DNA from: Amphirosellinia nigrospora
Lineage: Eukaryota > Ascomycota > Sordariomycetes > Xylariales > Xylariaceae
DNA length: 64,000 bases
Reading direction: 5' to 3'
NCBI GenBank assembly: GCA_004123355.1
Contig: SCHM01000003.1
Location: 7,025,058-7,089,057 of the forward strand
Positions within the stretch are counted from its first letter, which is position 1. The number at the start of each line of letters is the position of its first letter. The position numbers were made by a program, and so were the translations under genes. This document shows, piece after piece, positions 60,595 through 64,000 of the stretch. The notes beneath the pieces are model-generated. The model did not search any database. It saw only the letters and a program-made list of their open reading frames with translations, and was not told the DNA's origin.

Positions 60595-61605
60595 CTATTG
60601 AGCATGGCGCTTTCGAGCCTGGCGAATGAGACCGCAAACCTGGACATGCTTCACATGCTCGTGGCGGTCGATGCTCTTTTCGCCACACTTACAAGTGTAC
60701 GGATTGTCGGCATGAGGGCGACAGTTTTCGACATGTCGAATGTAGTTATCCTTGCGGGGCACTTCTGTTTTACCGCAGGAGCATTGGTATTTCGGGGTGT
60801 CATCCTTCCAGTGGGCTTTAGCAGTATTGAGGTGTCTTTTCAAGTCCTGGGGGTAGTAAAATCTGTGCCAACGCCACACTTGGTACAGGGGTATCGCCGC
60901 GATGCTGCGCCTGTGTTGGGTGCCGGTGTATGCTCCAGATGCTGGTGCTTGCGCAGTGTAGCGATCATCTAGACTTTCACCTCCAACCGTCGCAGGTTCA
61001 TTCCCTGGAGGTGCGGGGATCAGGTGGCCCTGACTACCACTTCCATTCCCATGGTATCCATTTTCGAATGTGCTAGGAAGTATGGCACCTTGGAACTGCT
61101 GGATAGTATTCTGATTCACATTGTTGGTACTATCCCCTAAAGGTCCGGCAAGGTAATTGTCCCAGAGCTGATAGGTAAGCTGATTGTTCAAAGCCTGATC
61201 GGTAGACTCATTGTTCAAGGCCGGGGAGTTCCAATTCTGCGCGCTAAAGCTCCCGTTCGTGTTGTTGGTACTATTCCCTAAAGGTACGGCAGACTGATTG
61301 CCCCAGAGCTGATAGGTCAGGTGAATGTTCAAAGCCTGATCGGTAGACTCATTGTTCAAGGCCGGGGAGTTCCAATTCTGCGCGCTACAGCTCCCGTTCG
61401 TGTTGTTGGTACTATCCCCTAAAGTTCCGGCATGACTGCTCCAGGACTGTCCAGTATAGTTGTCGGGACTTTCGTTGAAATGACCCAACGGAGCGCCAGG
61501 CTGATTCGCCCAATCGTAGGGAGAGATATAGGGCTCATTGTTCACCCGTAAGGGGTTAATGGGGGGATGGCCGACCACAACTGCCACAATTTTGACCGGA
61601 TGCAT
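60595..61605 (-). CDS. C2HC/C2H2-type finger protein with 47-residue internal repeats
   Basis: A single uninterrupted frame of 336 residues starts with ATG at 61605. The N-terminal two thirds are Asn/Ser-rich and contain two almost identical 47-residue units (STNNTNGSFSAQNWNSPALN and onward) plus a partial third. The C-terminal third has a first degenerate finger-like region (WRWHRFYYPQDLKRHLNTAKAHW) and two Cys/His units: YQCSCGKTEVPRKDNYIRH...C and YTCKCGEKSIDRHEHVKHVQVC. A basic tail (QARKRHAQ) follows. This fits a fungal DNA- or RNA-binding finger protein; no target is known. The repeats look recently expanded. Confidence 0.7.
   Translation of the reverse strand: MHPVKIVAVVVGHPPINPLRVNNEPYISPYDWANQPGAPLGHFNESPDNYTGQSWSSHAGTLGDSTNNTNGSCSAQNWNSPALNNESTDQALNIHLTYQLWGNQSAVPLGNSTNNTNGSFSAQNWNSPALNNESTDQALNNQLTYQLWDNYLAGPLGDSTNNVNQNTIQQFQGAILPSTFENGYHGNGSGSQGHLIPAPPGNEPATVGGESLDDRYTAQAPASGAYTGTQHRRSIAAIPLYQVWRWHRFYYPQDLKRHLNTAKAHWKDDTPKYQCSCGKTEVPRKDNYIRHVENCRPHADNPYTCKCGEKSIDRHEHVKHVQVCGLIRQARKRHAQ
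61126..61440. repeat. 141-bp tandem repeat within the finger gene
   Basis: GGTACTATCCCCTAAAGGT, its near copy at 61267 and another at 61408 are spaced exactly 141 bp. The first two units are almost identical and the third is partial. The period is a multiple of three, so the coding frame is preserved. Confidence 0.9.
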
Positions 61606-63686
61606 GGTTCAGCTGACACTTGGCACACTGTACCATGTTGCTGTTACCCACACTCATGTACTCGACCATGAGCTCGTCTGCCTAACTGGCAAACGCGAGC
61701 GGTTACAACGTATCTTGTCTCAGCCAGCATGCAGTCACTAGTGCTGTTGAAGGTGTGTGACGGTGTGTTCCGGGACTTTGATCTGGCAAGCAAGCAAGGT
61801 GGCCGTTAGTTTGCAATCCTAGAGCAACATAATAGATTCATAGATGTGGTACGTGTTGTTTCCATTCGGAAATTAGGGATGTCTTCACTCACTTGTTCTA
61901 TTCATCAGTGTCGATGAAGAGCAAAGCATGACGGAACCAAGGAGTTGGAAGGCGCCGCGTCCTATAAGAAGATATGCTTCACTCATAGACTTCATTTTTT
62001 GACCTCCTACAACTGAGGCACCAGTTGTGAGGCATTGTGAGAAGGACATGGGCATGCTCGTGAGGAGGCCTTCCCGTGAGGAGGCCTTCCGGGACTGCAG
62101 ACCCAGAATGAGGCAGTGTGAGGCTATCTCGAGATCTCTTCCTCACTTCAGTTAACGAAATGCAAGATGGTCTTGTTCTGGCAGCAGACCAAATCAAGAC
62201 ATTACAGCCAAAGAGAACGCACTCCCAGCCTCAGCCTCGAGCCCATCCGCCTTCTTCGTCGACTTTAACTAACTCTCTCGATTTCATCAGTACTGCTAGG
62301 TATTTTGCAGTGTGGCGTGATAATGTGGCTGTGTGGCTGAGGCCCCACCACGTACCCCACCCAAGTAGAGGCTATATGGGCTTCGCCCACCTGCAGATAT
62401 TGCTAGTTCTTCATCGAATACACATCACTTTTTCTGCCCTCTCAGCAGCCTGTTGGCGAATGCTATCGTTGGAACAGCGATGAATAGACTATGAGTTCCC
62501 ATTCCCCACCATTTAATAAACCTTGAAAGCAGGTCAAGCATGCTACCTGCATGTAATAGATACCCGATGGGACTCTAGCTTCCATCGACCAACCTACTGG
62601 GGCCAGTGTGTACATTGATCGACGGAGTTGGGTCGCAATTGGTAGTGTATGCACAGGTACTGTAGATTAATTCAGGGGTGGACGGTAGCCACTTACACCT
62701 CACAGTAGGTTCTTCAACCATTCATACGTCTCTCCATGCCAGACAGTGAGCGTGTATCTGGCCTTCCCCGAATGCCAAACATCCCAAAATGTCCCACCTG
62801 TAGACGACACGAGCGTAAGAGTAGCCAGTATCCACGAAGCTACTGGTTCAGTAACGCTAGGTGTGCAGGTTCCAGGTGGTTTTCATCTGCCTGTTATTTG
62901 ATCGGGGTCTTAGGTAGCCTGTATACATTTCAAATCCTCCCAGAAATCAATAAAATGTATGCTCAGTCAATATAAGTGTGGTGCTACAATATGGCAACGC
63001 CTCCAGGTGGGCTAGGGATAGATTTTGAAGATCGTGAGTCTTGTTTAAGGCGTTAGAAGGTTAGTGGGTACTGAAGGTGGAATACAATGAGGTACGTACC
63101 CTCATTAGCTGGCGCTGCAGCTGTAGCGGCCTACAAGTGCACACCTAGTGCGGGGTCGACTACACACCCGACCCCACCGCACCGATTCATTTAGGTGGTA
63201 GAGAGAGTACGCATAGCAAACCATAGTGAAGCAAGAGGCAAGGGTAGACTATGCAACTTTTTCTGCGACGAAGCAGGAGATGTTTGGTTTAACAAAGGCT
63301 TCTGGAAGTAGAAGGAAGTTGCAATAGGAAAGGGGAAGCGATTTCTCTAAACTTAACTGCCTTGATTGAACATGATGGCATGAAGTTGGACCATATATAT
63401 TGATTTATCTGCTCTGCTTGTCACGGGTGGCTGACCAGATCAGTACAGATACAGTAGAGGTGGTCCCTGCGGGACCCACCTAGGGTCACATGATCAGCCC
63501 CACCGTGCACACACAAATCCCTATATATAGAATTAGCTGCTAGATCCTAGATCTAGCCTACTATCTCTCGATCAATATACAAATGGGACCCCAACTAGGA
63601 GCTTTGCCTCTGTAAAGGACACCAATCGTGACAACACATCTAACATCCGCTCGTGGGCCGGTATGGTTTGAGGCGTAGATCTGTGA
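61606..63686. other. Gene-poor right end
   Basis: About 2 kb with short frames only. GTGAGGAGGCCTTCC is duplicated at about 62050-62090. A near-palindrome GGTGGTCCCTGCGGGACCCACC lies at 63459-63480. No family was recognised. Confidence 0.4.
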
Positions 63687-63752
63687 GTCTGAGGCATAAG
63701 TCTGAGGCATAAGTCTGAGGCATAAGTCTGAGGCATAAGTCCGAGGCATAGG
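63687..63752 (+). repeat. 13-bp minisatellite
   Basis: GTCTGAGGCATAA repeats about five times at a 13-base period (63687, 63700, 63713, 63726, 63739), with the last copies slightly changed. It is not a multiple of three, so it is unlikely to be coding. Confidence 0.9.
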
Positions 63753-63944
63753 TCTGTGAGGCGTCAGCTATGTTATAAGCCGGGTCCCAGGTCAGATTCT
63801 CGGACGTCACGTTTTGATAACCACACGTCAAACTAGTCGCATATGGAAGTTCACCCACTTTAAGACCCAACCTGGTCATTTGATTAGCTAGGTGAACTAC
63901 GTAGTCCCAGTTAAATCTGCAGATCGAGCTACATACATACTATC

Positions 63945-64000
63945 AAACTAAAAATTAAATAATATATATATATTATTTATAATTTATTTTTTAAATTCGA
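63945..64000. other. Edge of a second AT-rich block
   Basis: From about 63945 the sequence becomes almost only A/T, like the interior of the retroelement fossil. It probably continues beyond the window as another RIP-affected repeat. Confidence 0.55.

Overview
The window looks like nuclear DNA of a filamentous ascomycete (Pezizomycotina, possibly Sordariomycetes; the class is inference). The grounds are short introns with GT...AG ends and CTAAC/CTGAC branch sites, several fungus-typical families (HET domain, Zn(II)2Cys6, fungal rhodopsin-like membrane protein, SesB-like hydrolase, DUF2235, adenylate-forming reductase), and one 7.4-kb block driven to extreme AT content in the manner of repeat-induced point mutation (RIP). 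No rRNA, CRISPR array or convincing tRNA gene was seen.

Layout. 0.3-8.3 kb: a decayed secondary-metabolism-like group (BAHD-type acyltransferase, OrdA-like P450 pseudogene, Tri3-like acyltransferase), followed by a glutathione S-transferase (9.4-10.2 kb), a rhodopsin-like membrane protein (11.65-13.1 kb) and a mitochondrial-looking CaiB/BaiF CoA-transferase (13.6-15.2 kb). 15.56-18.67 kb: about 290-bp inverted repeats enclosing a SesB-like alpha/beta hydrolase gene. 19.7-21.5 kb: DUF2235 hydrolase. 22.3-30.5 kb: ankyrin-type remnants split by an LTR retrotransposon fossil (22,820-30,217) with matching LTRs and a perfect 5-bp target duplication; inside it sits a 215-bp island of normal composition. 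31.5-33 kb: PHD-finger protein. 34-35.8 kb: broken HET-domain gene. 37.4-42.6 kb: adenylate-forming (carboxylate) reductase facing a phytanoyl-CoA-dioxygenase-like gene. 43.2-44.5 kb: SINE-like and foldback repeats. 44.8-46.2 kb: conserved fungal protein of unknown function. 48.2-51.1 kb: broken gene with an N-terminal Cys/His region and C-terminal membrane helices. 53.4-54.8 kb: an unusual protein joining two C2HC fingers, a Zn2Cys6 cluster and a SAP motif. 55.65-57.9 kb: Hsp70-like ATPase with a ZZ-like C-terminus. 58.6-59.8 kb: secreted epoxide-hydrolase-like enzyme. 60.6-61.6 kb: C2H2-like protein with 141-bp internal repeats. The last ~55 bases enter another AT-rich block.

How the parts relate. 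The left end reads as a dying metabolite cluster. The middle carries several families known from fungal self/non-self recognition and effector roles (HET, SesB-like, DUF2235, ankyrin) mixed with mobile DNA. The reductase/dioxygenase pair is the best candidate for a living small metabolic unit. Many accessory genes carry one or a few single-base frame changes, whereas the GST, CoA-transferase, PHD, dioxygenase, Zn2Cys6-SAP and epoxide-hydrolase-like genes read cleanly, so sequencing error alone is an uncomfortable explanation.
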